Counted from the first letter of the stretch, positions 1 through 6,588 are shown. The stretch: DNA of 15,940 nt from an uncultured Oscillospiraceae bacterium (GCA_900548355.1 URKR01000038.1:1-15940), one strand, 5' to 3'. Translations and numbers: made by a program. Notes: generated from the sequence alone by a model not told the origin.

Positions 1-2
1 CG

Positions 3-998
3 CAGCTGGAGTATGCCCCTGCTGCCCCACTGTGGGCCAAGCTGGTCAAGGGCAAATGGATGGGCAGCCATATCATGTCGGATGCCTGCTCGGATTGTGT
101 ATCGGAGCAGATTGCCCCAGTCATCCTGAAAACCCTCTCCCTGCTGTTGGATGAGGCGGATACAAAACCGCTGGAAGAGGGACAGGTGGAACAGATGAAT
201 TTCTGTTTTCATTTGATGCTGGGCAAAGCCTCCCCCAAGATGTTGGAGGTGTACCGTTTTCTGGCGGAAAATGCGGAACGGATCGGCCATCTCAAGCACA
301 CCCCCTTTTATGATGGTGACAAATGCACTACATGGCACATTTCCCAAGGACTGGGGCTCTATAAAGTAAAGCCAAAGGAAATGGAGAAGATTCCGGCTTT
401 GATTCTGACCGCCTCCTTGATTCGAAACCCGGATACACGACTACAAGCACTGGCCGATGAACTATATGAACGCTATGGCGGCAGTTGGCTGATTCCAGTC
501 TTTATGAAAGCAATTATCACCCAGCCCAAGGAACAGGTGTATGAAACCTATTCGCTCCTGCTGGGCACTCCCAAAGAAATCTACCTGTTCAATGCTCTGG
601 GGATGCTGGATTACCGCTGTTATCCGGAGGACTGGATCTATGAACGCCTGGGCCCGGATGGAATGATCGCTCTGATTTTCTGGGGGGATTATAGCTATGG
701 GACCTATGACACAAGGTTCATGTTTGAACGGTATGTGGAGCTGGATGAGCGATGGCTCTTTGATCTGGCCAAGGACCCGGAGGGCCGCAAGCCTACGGTG
801 ACATGGCAGACCTACAACCGGGGCGGTGTGCTGTATGGAAGCTACGACGAAATGTTCATCAGCCTGCTGCCCCGCAAGGTGGAAAACCCGGAACTGAAGC
901 GCATTCTGCGGGACTACTTCCGTATTCGCAGTGAAAAAGTGAAGGTGGAAGAAAGCATTACAGTTTACAAAGACGCCACTGAGCGGTTTGGGGATTAA
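3..998 (+). CDS. Unrecognised protein, 5' end outside the window
   Basis: The reading frame is open from base 3 without a stop, so the gene most likely begins left of the window. The first ATG, at 60, has no ribosome binding site in front of it, which argues against it as the start. About 330 residues are visible. They are rich in Leu, Glu and aromatic residues and look like a string of helices, as in HEAT-like or other helical-repeat proteins, with no signal peptide, membrane segment or catalytic motif that I recognise. The next gene, for a small EF-Tu-like protein, starts 37 bases after the stop, so the two are probably co-transcribed. The composition is clearly less GC-rich than the rest of the window: a hand count gives 28 G/C of 60 at 481-540, against 41 of 60 at 9961-10020. 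I do not know its function. An accessory or immunity-type role is only a guess from the small neighbour and the base composition. Confidence 0.6.
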   Translation, partial: QLEYAPAAPLWAKLVKGKWMGSHIMSDACSDCVSEQIAPVILKTLSLLLDEADTKPLEEGQVEQMNFCFHLMLGKASPKMLEVYRFLAENAERIGHLKHTPFYDGDKCTTWHISQGLGLYKVKPKEMEKIPALILTASLIRNPDTRLQALADELYERYGGSWLIPVFMKAIITQPKEQVYETYSLLLGTPKEIYLFNALGMLDYRCYPEDWIYERLGPDGMIALIFWGDYSYGTYDTRFMFERYVELDERWLFDLAKDPEGRKPTVTWQTYNRGGVLYGSYDEMFISLLPRKVENPELKRILRDYFRIRSEKVKVEESITVYKDATERFGD

Positions 999-2133
999 GC
1001 GAGAATAGAGGGACTGGCCGAAGGAGTGATACAGCATGATTGGAACAGATGAAAACCGGGCGGTGCTCCATGTGGAGGTCATCTTCTGGGGCGGCAAGAG
1101 AAAGTCTCCCCCCAGCTTGGTCAGTGGAAAGTATAGTCCCCATTTTGTTGTCACAGGAACCACTGAATATCTGGGTGTGTGCTTCCTGGATGGAACGGAG
1201 CGTTGTGCATTTGATGAAACGGCTTTGGGGAATGCTCAGCCCCTCTATCCAGATACCATTGACTACGCCCCGCTGGAAAACAATGCGGAATTTTTGATCT
1301 ATGAGGGAGCAAAAGTCGTTGGCAAAGGCCGGGTGCTGGGCCGGGCGCGGCTGGCCCGGCAGGGAGCCGGTCAGGTTTTCAATCGATTCCTCTTCCGGCT
1401 GTTGGCCGAAGAGCTGGGTATCGTAGGCTGTGCGCTCGGCGCGTTCCGCTTCTTTTTCCGCCTGGTAGCGGCGCATCATGTTGTTGATAAAGGCCACCAC
1501 ATCGGCCGGGGTCAGCGCAAAGAAAATCATGAGCCCCATCAGGAAGAGCAGCAGCATCAGGATGTTGGCCCCCGGCCGCCCAAACAGCACAAGCAGCACC
1601 GCGCCGATGCCGCCGAAGACGCCGCCCGCCCAAAAGCGGGTCTGCCCCCAGTTGAAAAGCATCTGCACAATATCCCATGCGGTAGACTCATGGACCGCAA
1701 ACTTGGAAAAGACAACCGGCACAGCCGCCGCCGTCAGCGAAAGCAGCAGCATTTTTGCCACAAACAGCCCGACCCGGTAACCCGAAGCCACCAGGTAGGC
1801 CAAATATAAAAGGAAGGGTCCCAACAGATATGTCACAATGCCAAACAGCCCGAACAGGCTGTTGCGCATGATGAGCCAGACGCCTTCCCCGCGCACAAGC
1901 ACAAGCGCAATGACCCAAAGGCCGAAACCGGCCAGCGCCACGCTGTGCCCGAGGTTGTTGCTTTGGGCGCGCCGCTGCGCCCGGCCAGACGCGCGGTGGG
2001 TGGTGTTTTGGCTGCGGGTACCGCCGCTTTTGGCGCCGCCGGCCTTGCCGCTGCGCGCGCTTGTGCGGGATGAAGCCGCGGACGAACGTGTTTTTTTCTT
2101 TCCCGAACTGCCGGATGATTTCGATTGTGCCAT
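958..2133 (-). CDS. ftsK: FtsK/SpoIIIE DNA translocase, N-terminal membrane part only
   Basis: FtsK/SpoIIIE proteins are hexameric pumps that move chromosomal DNA through the closing division septum. The start at 2133 has GGAGGG ten bases upstream; an earlier ATG at 2199 lacks one. Residues 1-60 are a Ser/Lys/Arg-rich tail. About residues 64-208 form four or five membrane helices, including the GGVFGGIGAVLLVLFGRPG segment typical of the family. An acidic linker (QQPEEESIENL) begins near 244. The linker ends near residue 265 (base ~1338). Beyond that the frame is only the antisense of the EF-Tu-like gene and stops at 958. The RecA-like motor with its Walker motifs and the gamma DNA-reading domain, expected over several hundred more residues, are absent, so this product could not pump DNA. 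The neighbour tepA upstream matches the Bacillus order (tepA, ylzJ, spoIIIE), which supports the call. Confidence 0.75.
   Translation of the reverse strand: MAQSKSSGSSGKKKTRSSAASSRTSARSGKAGGAKSGGTRSQNTTHRASGRAQRRAQSNNLGHSVALAGFGLWVIALVLVRGEGVWLIMRNSLFGLFGIVTYLLGPFLLYLAYLVASGYRVGLFVAKMLLLSLTAAAVPVVFSKFAVHESTAWDIVQMLFNWGQTRFWAGGVFGGIGAVLLVLFGRPGANILMLLLFLMGLMIFFALTPADVVAFINNMMRRYQAEKEAERAERTAYDTQLFGQQPEEESIENLTGSLPGQPRPAQHPAFANDFCSLIDQKFRIVFQRGVVNGIWIEGLSIPQSRFIKCTTLRSIQEAHTQIFSGSCDNKMGTILSTDQAGGRLSLAAPEDDLHMEHRPVFICSNHAVSLLRPVPLFSLNPQTAQWRLCKL
1036..1338 (+). CDS. Small EF-Tu C-terminal-domain-like protein, 3' end lost at a junction
   Basis: The ATG at 1036 follows an AAGGAG ribosome binding site at 1021-1026. 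The visible part is about 101 residues and contains WGGKRKSPP, a GKYSPHFVV stretch, YLGVCF and, near the end, EGAKVVGKGRVL. This pattern resembles the beta-barrel domain III of elongation factor Tu (compare the family's GGR-TPF...YRPQFY and EGGRTVG-G-V). Free-standing versions of about 100 residues occur in Bacillota as accessory proteins of unknown role. Homologues would be expected to stop shortly after GRVL. Here the frame instead runs on to 1809 through the antisense of ftsK, so the true stop codon is missing. The break lies at roughly 1330-1350. Its partner is the unrecognised gene just upstream. The family resemblance is moderately sure; the function is unknown. Confidence 0.55.
1330..1350. 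other. Junction where two truncated genes meet
   Basis: The EF-Tu-like gene from the left loses its natural end here. The ftsK gene from the right loses its motor domain at the same place, after about residue 263-265 of the protein. Base composition also changes across this point, from AT-richer codons on the left to GC-rich codons on the right. No transposase, direct repeat or attachment-site core is visible next to it. The junction could be a chimeric join in an assembled contig or a genuine deletion/insertion. The exact base cannot be fixed because both frames stay open through it. Confidence 0.6.
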
Positions 2134-2161
2134 GTACCAAATTCCCTCCATCGCCTTTGCG

Positions 2162-2228
2162 GGCCGCCTGCAGCGGGCGGCCGTCAAACCTCTGCACACA
2201 TCCTGTATGTAACAGGGGCAAAAGCCCC
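2162..2228 (-). promoter_or_regulatory. Structured leader of ftsK with three hairpins
   Basis: Between the candidate promoter and the ftsK start lie three potential hairpins. GGGGC/GCCCC with an AAAA loop is at 2215-2228. CCTGT/ACAGG with a five-base loop is at 2202-2216 and shares two bases with the first, so the two compete. GGCCGCC/GGCGGCC with a seven-base loop is at 2162-2182, about 20 bases upstream of the ribosome binding site. None has a U-tract on the minus strand, so they are not simple terminators. They may affect mRNA stability or translation. I recognise no riboswitch class. Confidence 0.35.
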
Positions 2229-2249
2229 CTTATAGCATATTGTTTACCT

Positions 2250-2279
2250 ATTGTAGCACGAAACAGCCGGCTTGTTCAA
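2250..2279 (-). promoter_or_regulatory. Candidate promoter of ftsK
   Basis: Read on the minus strand, TTGAAC at 2279-2274 is followed after 18 bases by TACAAT at 2255-2250, preceded by TGC as in an extended -10 element. Transcription would begin near 2243, leaving a leader of about 110 bases before the ftsK start at 2133. Sequence match only. Confidence 0.5.
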
Positions 2280-2294
2280 TCCCCGCCGGAATTT

Positions 2295-3005
2295 TTACGG
2301 GTTGTCCGCCGGGCGCTGCTCGATCTCATCATACAGGTACTGCAGCGCATCGCCAAGCCCGCCCAGCGCATCGATCAGCCCTTCCTCCACCGCCTGCTGG
2401 CCGTTCAGGACAGTGCCCATGTCCATGACAAGCTCGCCTGTGTTGTGCATGAGCTGGGTGAACCGCTTGGCCGAGATTGCGGAATGCCGGGCCACAAAGC
2501 CGACGATGCGTTCCTGCATTTGTTCAAAGTACCGCAGGGTTTGCGGCACCCCCAGCACCATGCCCGAATGCCGCACCGGGTGCACAGTCATTGTAGCGGT
2601 GGGCACAATAAAGCTGCGCCGGGCCGAGACAGCCAGCGGGATGCCGATGGAATGCCCGCCGCCAAGCACCAGCGTCGCGCTCGGTTTGCTGACGCCGGCG
2701 ATCAGTTCGGCCAGCGCAAGGCCGGCCTCCACATCGCCGCCGACTGTGTTGAGGATGACAAGCAGGCCTTCAATGGCGGGGTCCTCCTCAATATCCACAA
2801 GCTGCGGAATCACATGTTCATACTTGGTGGTTTTCTGGGTATCCGGCGCAAGCGAATGCCCTTCGATCGTACCGATGACGGTCAGGCAATGGATCGCATG
2901 GCGGCCGCATGTGGCATCCAGAATGCCTTCCTGCTCAATCAGTTCGTGTTTCAGCCGCTTTTCGGCGGTGTCTGTTTCGTTCGAGCGGCGGTTTTGTGAT
3001 GGCAT
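2295..3005 (-). CDS. tepA: TepA-like ClpP-family serine peptidase
   Basis: This 236-residue protein belongs to the ClpP/crotonase-fold peptidases, in the subgroup of Bacillus TepA (YmfB), reported as a translocation-enhancing or signal-peptide-degrading peptidase. The glycine-rich strand NTVGGDVEAG (86-95) corresponds to the oxyanion region, GGGHSIG places the nucleophile at Ser119, and TMTVHPVR gives His142. The closing segment GTVLNGQQAVEEGLID (197-212) is the family's usual end. The third catalytic residue is not at the standard ClpP position; Asp195 is only a candidate. No signal peptide or membrane helix is seen, so it is probably cytoplasmic. The start at 3005 is preceded by GGGGAA. It lies upstream of ftsK on the same strand, as in Bacillus, with a 161-base gap that carries a separate ftsK promoter. 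Confidence 0.85.
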   Translation of the reverse strand: MPSQNRRSNETDTAEKRLKHELIEQEGILDATCGRHAIHCLTVIGTIEGHSLAPDTQKTTKYEHVIPQLVDIEEDPAIEGLLVILNTVGGDVEAGLALAELIAGVSKPSATLVLGGGHSIGIPLAVSARRSFIVPTATMTVHPVRHSGMVLGVPQTLRYFEQMQERIVGFVARHSAISAKRFTQLMHNTGELVMDMGTVLNGQQAVEEGLIDALGGLGDALQYLYDEIEQRPADNP

Positions 3006-3116
3006 GGTGCTTCCCCTTTCCTTGTGTTTACCTTTGCAAGGAATAGCTTGCCCCGCACCGGCAATTTTTATTTGGCCGGGCAGCGCTTTCGCCCATGCAG
3101 CACAATAGACAAAAGT

Positions 3117-3145
3117 TTGACAACCCCGGCGAAAGCTAGTATACT
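3117..3145 (+). promoter_or_regulatory. Consensus sigma-A promoter of rex-tdk
   Basis: TTGACA at 3117-3122 and TATACT at 3140-3145 are separated by 17 bases, close to the ideal housekeeping promoter. Transcription would start near 3152, giving a leader of about 60 bases before rex at 3215. No good Rex operator (TTGTGAA/TTGTTAA-type palindrome) overlaps it. Confidence 0.8.
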
Positions 3146-3214
3146 TTTACCCAGATAAACGGCCGGGCCGGGCTGCTCCACCCTGCCTTGGGCCGGTTCA
3201 CGGGGGGTTGCGCA

Positions 3215-3883
3215 ATGGCAACGCAGGCGAAAGTTTCGCTGCCGGTGATCAAGCGGTTACCCAAGTATTACCGCTATCTGAACACACTGGCCGCGGAAGG
3301 GCAGGAGAAGATTTCTTCCAGCGAGCTGGCCCGTATGATGGGCACAACAGCCAGCCAGGTACGGCAGGATTTCAACTGTTTCGGCGGTTTCGGGCAGCAG
3401 GGCATCGGGTACAAGGTCGATGTGCTGCTGGCCGAAATCAGCAAGCTGCTGTTCGGCGGCGGCGAACTGCTGCCAACCATCCTGATTGGCGCGGGGCGGC
3501 TTGGCACCGCGGTGTCAAGCTTTATCTCCCGTGATACCAACGGGTACCGGCTGCTGGCCGTGTTCGACATCAACCCCGCCCTGATCGGCAAAGAGATGGC
3601 CGGTGTGCCGATCCATTCACTGGATGACCTGGAACCGTTTTGCGCCGAACACAAGCCGGTGGTGGCTGTTTTATGCGTACCGCGCCAGAGCGCGATCGAA
3701 GTATCTGACGAACTTGTTCGGCTGGGCATCCGCGGGGTGTGGAACTTCAGCCACTATGATCTTTCGGTCAAGTACCCTTCGCTGACGGTGGAAAATGTCC
3801 ATCTCGGCGACAGTTTGATGAGCCTTGGCTACCGCCTGCGCGGGCAGGCCGCCGAAGAGAACGAAGAAGCCGGCGGGCATTGA
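3215..3883 (+). CDS. rex: Redox-sensing transcriptional repressor Rex
   Basis: Rex senses the NADH/NAD+ ratio and represses fermentation and NADH-reoxidising genes when NADH is low; NADH binding releases it from DNA. The 222 residues match the usual length. A winged helix fills roughly residues 15-70 and ends in the family signature RQDFNCFGGFGQQGIGY (50-66). The Rossmann domain carries GAGRLG (92-97), with an acidic residue (Asp118) after the second strand that fits NAD(H). The C-terminal part has NFSHYDL and the closing LMSLGYRLR helix. ATG 3215 is chosen because a G-rich ribosome binding site (CACGGGGGGTT) sits just before it and the product then begins with the usual short tail; the in-frame ATG at 3188 adds nine unlikely residues. 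It leads a two-gene unit with tdk, 16 bases downstream. Confidence 0.95.
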   Translation: MATQAKVSLPVIKRLPKYYRYLNTLAAEGQEKISSSELARMMGTTASQVRQDFNCFGGFGQQGIGYKVDVLLAEISKLLFGGGELLPTILIGAGRLGTAVSSFISRDTNGYRLLAVFDINPALIGKEMAGVPIHSLDDLEPFCAEHKPVVAVLCVPRQSAIEVSDELVRLGIRGVWNFSHYDLSVKYPSLTVENVHLGDSLMSLGYRLRGQAAEENEEAGGH

Positions 3884-3899
3884 CCGCCAGGGAGGCAAG

Positions 3900-4514
3900 A
3901 TGGCTAAACTGTATTTTCGCTATGGCGCAATGAACAGCGGCAAAACCACGGCGCTGCTGCAGGTCGCCTTCAATTATAAAGAGCGCGGCATGCGGGTGCT
4001 GATCCTGAAAGCAAGCATTGATACCAAAGGCGGGGACCGGGTGGTTTCCCGGCTGGGCGTCAGCTGCCCAGTGGACGCCCTGGTACCGCCCGAAACCGAT
4101 ATCCTGCAGCTGGTGGAAGCCGACATAGCCGCAAACGGCCGCCCCGCCTGTGTGCTGTGTGATGAAAGCCAGTTCTTTACCCCCGCCCAGGCCGAGCAGT
4201 TGTTTCTGGTCACGGTGGATTTGGGGATTCCGGTCATTTGCTACGGGCTGCGGGCCGATTTCATGAACCGCGGGTTCCCGGGTTCCACCCGGCTTCTGGA
4301 ACTGGCCCATTCGATTGAAGAAATGAAGACCATCTGCGCCTGTGGGCGCAAGGCCATGTGCAACGGCCGCAAAGTCAACGGCCAGTTTGTTTTTGAAGGC
4401 GCGCAGGTTGCGATTGACACGGTGGACAACGTCGAATACGAAAGCCTGTGCCCCCAGTGCTGGTACCGTGAATATCGCGCTTTCCGCGCCCGGCAGGCCG
4501 CCGGCCAGGCGTAA
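3900..4514 (+). CDS. tdk: Thymidine kinase
   Basis: Phosphorylates thymidine with ATP to dTMP in the pyrimidine salvage pathway, in the cytoplasm. The 204 residues fit the type II (TK1-like) family. The P-loop GAMNSGKT is at 9-16 and VLCDESQFF at 85-93 holds the Walker B Asp88 and the catalytic Glu89. The thymidine-binding lasso is recognisable as FMNRGFPGSTRLLELAHSIEEM-type sequence from about 121. The structural zinc site is probably formed by Cys146, Cys148 or Cys154 with Cys184 and Cys187 (CPQC). The spacing of the first pair (CxC) differs from the usual CxxC. The start at 3900 has GGGAGG upstream. It follows rex by 16 bases and shares its promoter, so salvage of thymidine is transcribed together with the redox regulator. 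Confidence 0.95.
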   Translation: MAKLYFRYGAMNSGKTTALLQVAFNYKERGMRVLILKASIDTKGGDRVVSRLGVSCPVDALVPPETDILQLVEADIAANGRPACVLCDESQFFTPAQAEQLFLVTVDLGIPVICYGLRADFMNRGFPGSTRLLELAHSIEEMKTICACGRKAMCNGRKVNGQFVFEGAQVAIDTVDNVEYESLCPQCWYREYRAFRARQAAGQA

Positions 4515-4522
4515 ACGCAAAA

Positions 4523-4548
4523 CCAGCCCCGCGCAGGCGCAGGGCTGG
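4523..4548. terminator. Intrinsic terminator between convergent tdk and araC-type gene
   Basis: CCAGCCC and GGGCTGG pair around a small inner GCG/CGC stem. The A-rich flank at 4513-4522 reads as a U-rich tract on the minus strand, so it best terminates the minus-strand regulator gene that ends at 4572. The hairpin may also slow plus-strand transcripts leaving tdk. Confidence 0.6.
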
Positions 4549-4571
4549 ATGGTTTGCCGGCAACGGCAAGG

Positions 4572-5435
4572 TCAGCCTTCCTTATGAAAACGCTTGTAAT
4601 ACTGGCGGTATTGCTGCGGGGAAAGGCCGGTTGCCTCCTTAAACACACGGCGGAAATGCGCGCTTGTCATGAAGCCGGCTTTTTCGGCTACCGTCGAAAT
4701 GCTGTCGTTTGTTTTTTCAATCAGGCTTTGGGCCGCTTTGACCCGCACGCCGTTGATGTATTCAATCAGGCTGAGATTGATTGTCTTTTTAAACAGCCGG
4801 CTCAAATAGTACGGGCTGATATAAAACTGCTTGGCAATACCGGTAAGGGTGAGTTTTTCGGCGTAATGTTCGGCAATATAGCTTTGAATCTGGCCGACAA
4901 TCCGGTTGGTCACCCGGCCTGTGTCCCCGCCAAGCTCACGTTGGGCTTCACACATCTTTTTCAGCTGCAGCAGCAGCCCGGCCAGCAGCATCTTGCGCAT
5001 CGCATGGCTTTCGGTGCTGTCACCCTGTACGGCGATCAGCTGCTGCAAAACCGAATAGACATAGTTTTGCTGCTTGACGGTTGTGTTGCTGAGCAGATGG
5101 TTTTCCTCTTTGTGCAAAAAGCCGAGAAAATCAATTTCAGGGAAAGCAGTGGTGATTTCCTTGAGGTAGGAGGCGCTGAAGTTGCAGACAATACGGCTGC
5201 TGGGCCCTTCCCCCACCGCGCCGGTCTTGTGAAGCTGGTTGTCGCCGATCAGGATCACACTGCCCGCGTTGACAATGTAGGCGGCATCCTCAATAAAATA
5301 GCGCCGGGTTCCTTCCACTTCATAATACAGCTCGTATTTGTGGTGGGTATGAAAACTGCTCATCTCATAACTGGAATCATGGGATGCATATTCGATGAAA
5401 AAGTCCACCTGCGGAGCGTACGTATACTCGCGCAT
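4572..5435 (-). CDS. AraC-family transcriptional regulator with N-terminal cupin
   Basis: A 287-residue one-component regulator. Residues ~20-100 look like the effector-binding cupin of AraC proteins (FHTHHKYELYYEVEG, then AGSVILIGDNQLHKT), and ~180-285 are the double helix-turn-helix DNA-binding domain, with LSRLFKKTIN and the terminal signature AGFMTSAHFRRVFKEATGLSP followed by QQYR. Such proteins usually sense a sugar or related small molecule and activate a neighbouring gene. The start at 5435 is set by a strong AAAGGAGG seven bases upstream; the frame stays open to 5612 but has no better start. It is transcribed divergently from a sugar isomerase/epimerase-like gene across 259 bases, which is its likely target. 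The effector cannot be told from the sequence. Confidence 0.9.
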   Translation of the reverse strand: MREYTYAPQVDFFIEYASHDSSYEMSSFHTHHKYELYYEVEGTRRYFIEDAAYIVNAGSVILIGDNQLHKTGAVGEGPSSRIVCNFSASYLKEITTAFPEIDFLGFLHKEENHLLSNTTVKQQNYVYSVLQQLIAVQGDSTESHAMRKMLLAGLLLQLKKMCEAQRELGGDTGRVTNRIVGQIQSYIAEHYAEKLTLTGIAKQFYISPYYLSRLFKKTINLSLIEYINGVRVKAAQSLIEKTNDSISTVAEKAGFMTSAHFRRVFKEATGLSPQQYRQYYKRFHKEG

Positions 5436-5464
5436 GGTCCGCCCTCCTTTCCAGCCTGCCGTGC

Positions 5465-5476
5465 ACAAGGCCTTGT
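5465..5476. promoter_or_regulatory. Perfect 12-base palindrome in the regulator leader
   Basis: ACAAGGCCTTGT is an exact palindrome lying just downstream of the predicted araC-type transcription start and upstream of its ribosome binding site. The position would suit autoregulation or binding by another dimeric repressor. AraC proteins themselves more often use direct repeats, so the factor is uncertain. Confidence 0.3.
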
Positions 5477-5490
5477 TTGTCATTTCGTTC

Positions 5491-5519
5491 ACAATAGCAC
5501 ATTTTTTGTCAAAAAGCAA
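5491..5519 (-). promoter_or_regulatory. Candidate promoter of the araC-type gene
   Basis: On the minus strand TTGCTT (5519-5514) and TATTGT (5496-5491) are 17 bases apart, and TGC directly precedes the -10 box, as in an extended -10 promoter. Transcription would start near 5484. Confidence 0.45.
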
Positions 5520-5586
5520 ATCCATTCCGCATTTTTGTTGGGATGCACCGGCACAGCCGGCCTTTTGGGGCCGTTGTACCGTGCAG

Positions 5587-5603
5587 GGCCGCCGCCGGCG
5601 GCC
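5587..5603. repeat. GC-rich inverted repeat upstream of the sugar isomerase gene
   Basis: GGCCGCC and GGCGGCC flank a three-base spacer, forming a perfect seven-base stem. A TATACA sequence at 5606-5611 directly follows and could be a -10 box lacking a good -35, as expected for an activator-dependent promoter. Whether the repeat is an operator or a chance GC-rich hairpin cannot be decided here. Confidence 0.3.
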
Positions 5604-5694
5604 GGTATACAACCGCGGCTGCCGTCTACCGCGCAGCCAACAACCGGGCGGCCGCGCCGCCCCCTGTTTTAGGAACCGTGAAAGGACGATGACG

Positions 5695-6528
5695 ATGGCT
5701 GAATTTATTCTGGGGGCCCGGCTGCATGATTACGGCAGCGGCACCCCCGACGAGCTTTTTGCCAAAGTGGCTGCCGACGGCTTGGGCGCCGTGCAGCTGG
5801 CCTACAAGAAATGCGTGCCCGGCGTGAAAGAATACGCCGACATCACCCCCGAACTGGTGGCCGATACCGTCGAAGCCGGCAGGCGGCACCATGTCTGGGT
5901 CGGGGTGCTGGGCACCTATGTGGAGCTGGCGATTGACGACGAGGCCGAGCGCCGCCGCAACCTGGCCGATTTCAAGAGCCAGCTGGCCGTCTGCGGGGCG
6001 CTGGGCGCCGGGTGCATCGGCACCGAGACAACGAGCATGGCGCTGCAGCCGGCCGGCACCAGCCGTGAGCGCGCGCAGTACCTGCTGTGCAAAAGCCTTG
6101 AAGAAATCCTGCCGGAAGCCGAGCGTCTGGGCGTGACGGTGGGCATCGAACCGGTTTTCTGGCACAGCATGAACACCCCCGAGGCAACCCGCCATATTCT
6201 GGACACAATGCAGAGCCCGGCGCTGAAGGTGATTTTTGACGCCGGCAACCTGCTGACCGCCGACATGGTGGACAAGCAGCCCGCCTTGTGGGAGCGGGTC
6301 GGCAGTTTGCTGGGCGACAAGATCGTCGCCGTTCATTACAAGGGCGAAGCCTTTGACGAAGCCGGCAATCCAGTTTCGACAAGCCTTGAGGATTCGGTCA
6401 TCGATTTTGATTCGGCTTTCGAGATGCTGCGCGCGCTGCCCCAGAAACTGCCGGTGCTGCGCGAGGAAGCCGTGCCCGCCCGCGCGGCCAGCGACATCGC
6501 GATCATGCGGCGGCACTGCTTCGGCTGA
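5695..6528 (+). CDS. Sugar phosphate isomerase/epimerase-like TIM-barrel protein
   Basis: A 277-residue protein of the AP-endonuclease-2/xylose-isomerase-like TIM-barrel superfamily, whose members isomerise or epimerise sugars using a divalent metal. Likely metal and substrate residues are Glu152 (VGIEPVFW), Asp182 with Asn185 (FDAGNLL), His214 (VHYKGE) and Glu258 (VLREE), in the usual strand-end order. The length is normal and no export signal is seen. Of two close ATGs (5689 and 5695) the second gives the better eight-base spacing from AAAGGA. It is divergent from the AraC regulator and stands alone before a tRNA gene; no transporter or kinase accompanies it. The exact substrate is not recognisable; inosose or hydroxypyruvate isomerase-type and ketose 3-epimerase-type enzymes share this fold. 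Confidence 0.85.
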   Translation: MAEFILGARLHDYGSGTPDELFAKVAADGLGAVQLAYKKCVPGVKEYADITPELVADTVEAGRRHHVWVGVLGTYVELAIDDEAERRRNLADFKSQLAVCGALGAGCIGTETTSMALQPAGTSRERAQYLLCKSLEEILPEAERLGVTVGIEPVFWHSMNTPEATRHILDTMQSPALKVIFDAGNLLTADMVDKQPALWERVGSLLGDKIVAVHYKGEAFDEAGNPVSTSLEDSVIDFDSAFEMLRALPQKLPVLREEAVPARAASDIAIMRRHCFG

Positions 6529-6546
6529 TTGCGGCGGAATTTTTGC

Positions 6547-6575
6547 TTGACAAGCCCCGCACGGTGTGGTATACT
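6547..6575 (+). promoter_or_regulatory. Consensus promoter of tRNA-Gly
   Basis: TTGACA at 6547-6552 and TATACT at 6570-6575 have a 17-base spacer, with TGG before the -10 box. Transcription would start near 6582, seven bases ahead of the tRNA. It starts 18 bases after the stop of the sugar isomerase gene. Confidence 0.85.
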
Positions 6576-6588
6576 TACCATCACCGAT

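Noticed and set aside
1339..1809. Continuation of the EF-Tu-like frame to 1809
   Set aside because: Beyond ~1338 the product is Gln/His/Arg-rich antisense of the ftsK membrane helices, not part of the protein family.
2134..2199. Longer ftsK start at 2199
   Set aside because: No ribosome binding site, and the added residues are unlike the family. The 2133 start has GGAGGG.
3006..3214. Rex operator controlling rex or tepA
   Set aside because: Only imperfect repeats around ACAATAGACAAAAGTTTGAC; no TTGTGAA- or TTGTTAA-type palindrome. A weak hairpin (TTGCC/GGCAA near 3050-3067) followed by Ts points along plus with no gene upstream, so it was not called a terminator.
4554..5672. A 372-codon plus-strand frame opposite the AraC-type gene
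   Set aside because: The minus strand has clear AraC domains and a strong ribosome binding site, so the plus frame is a shadow.
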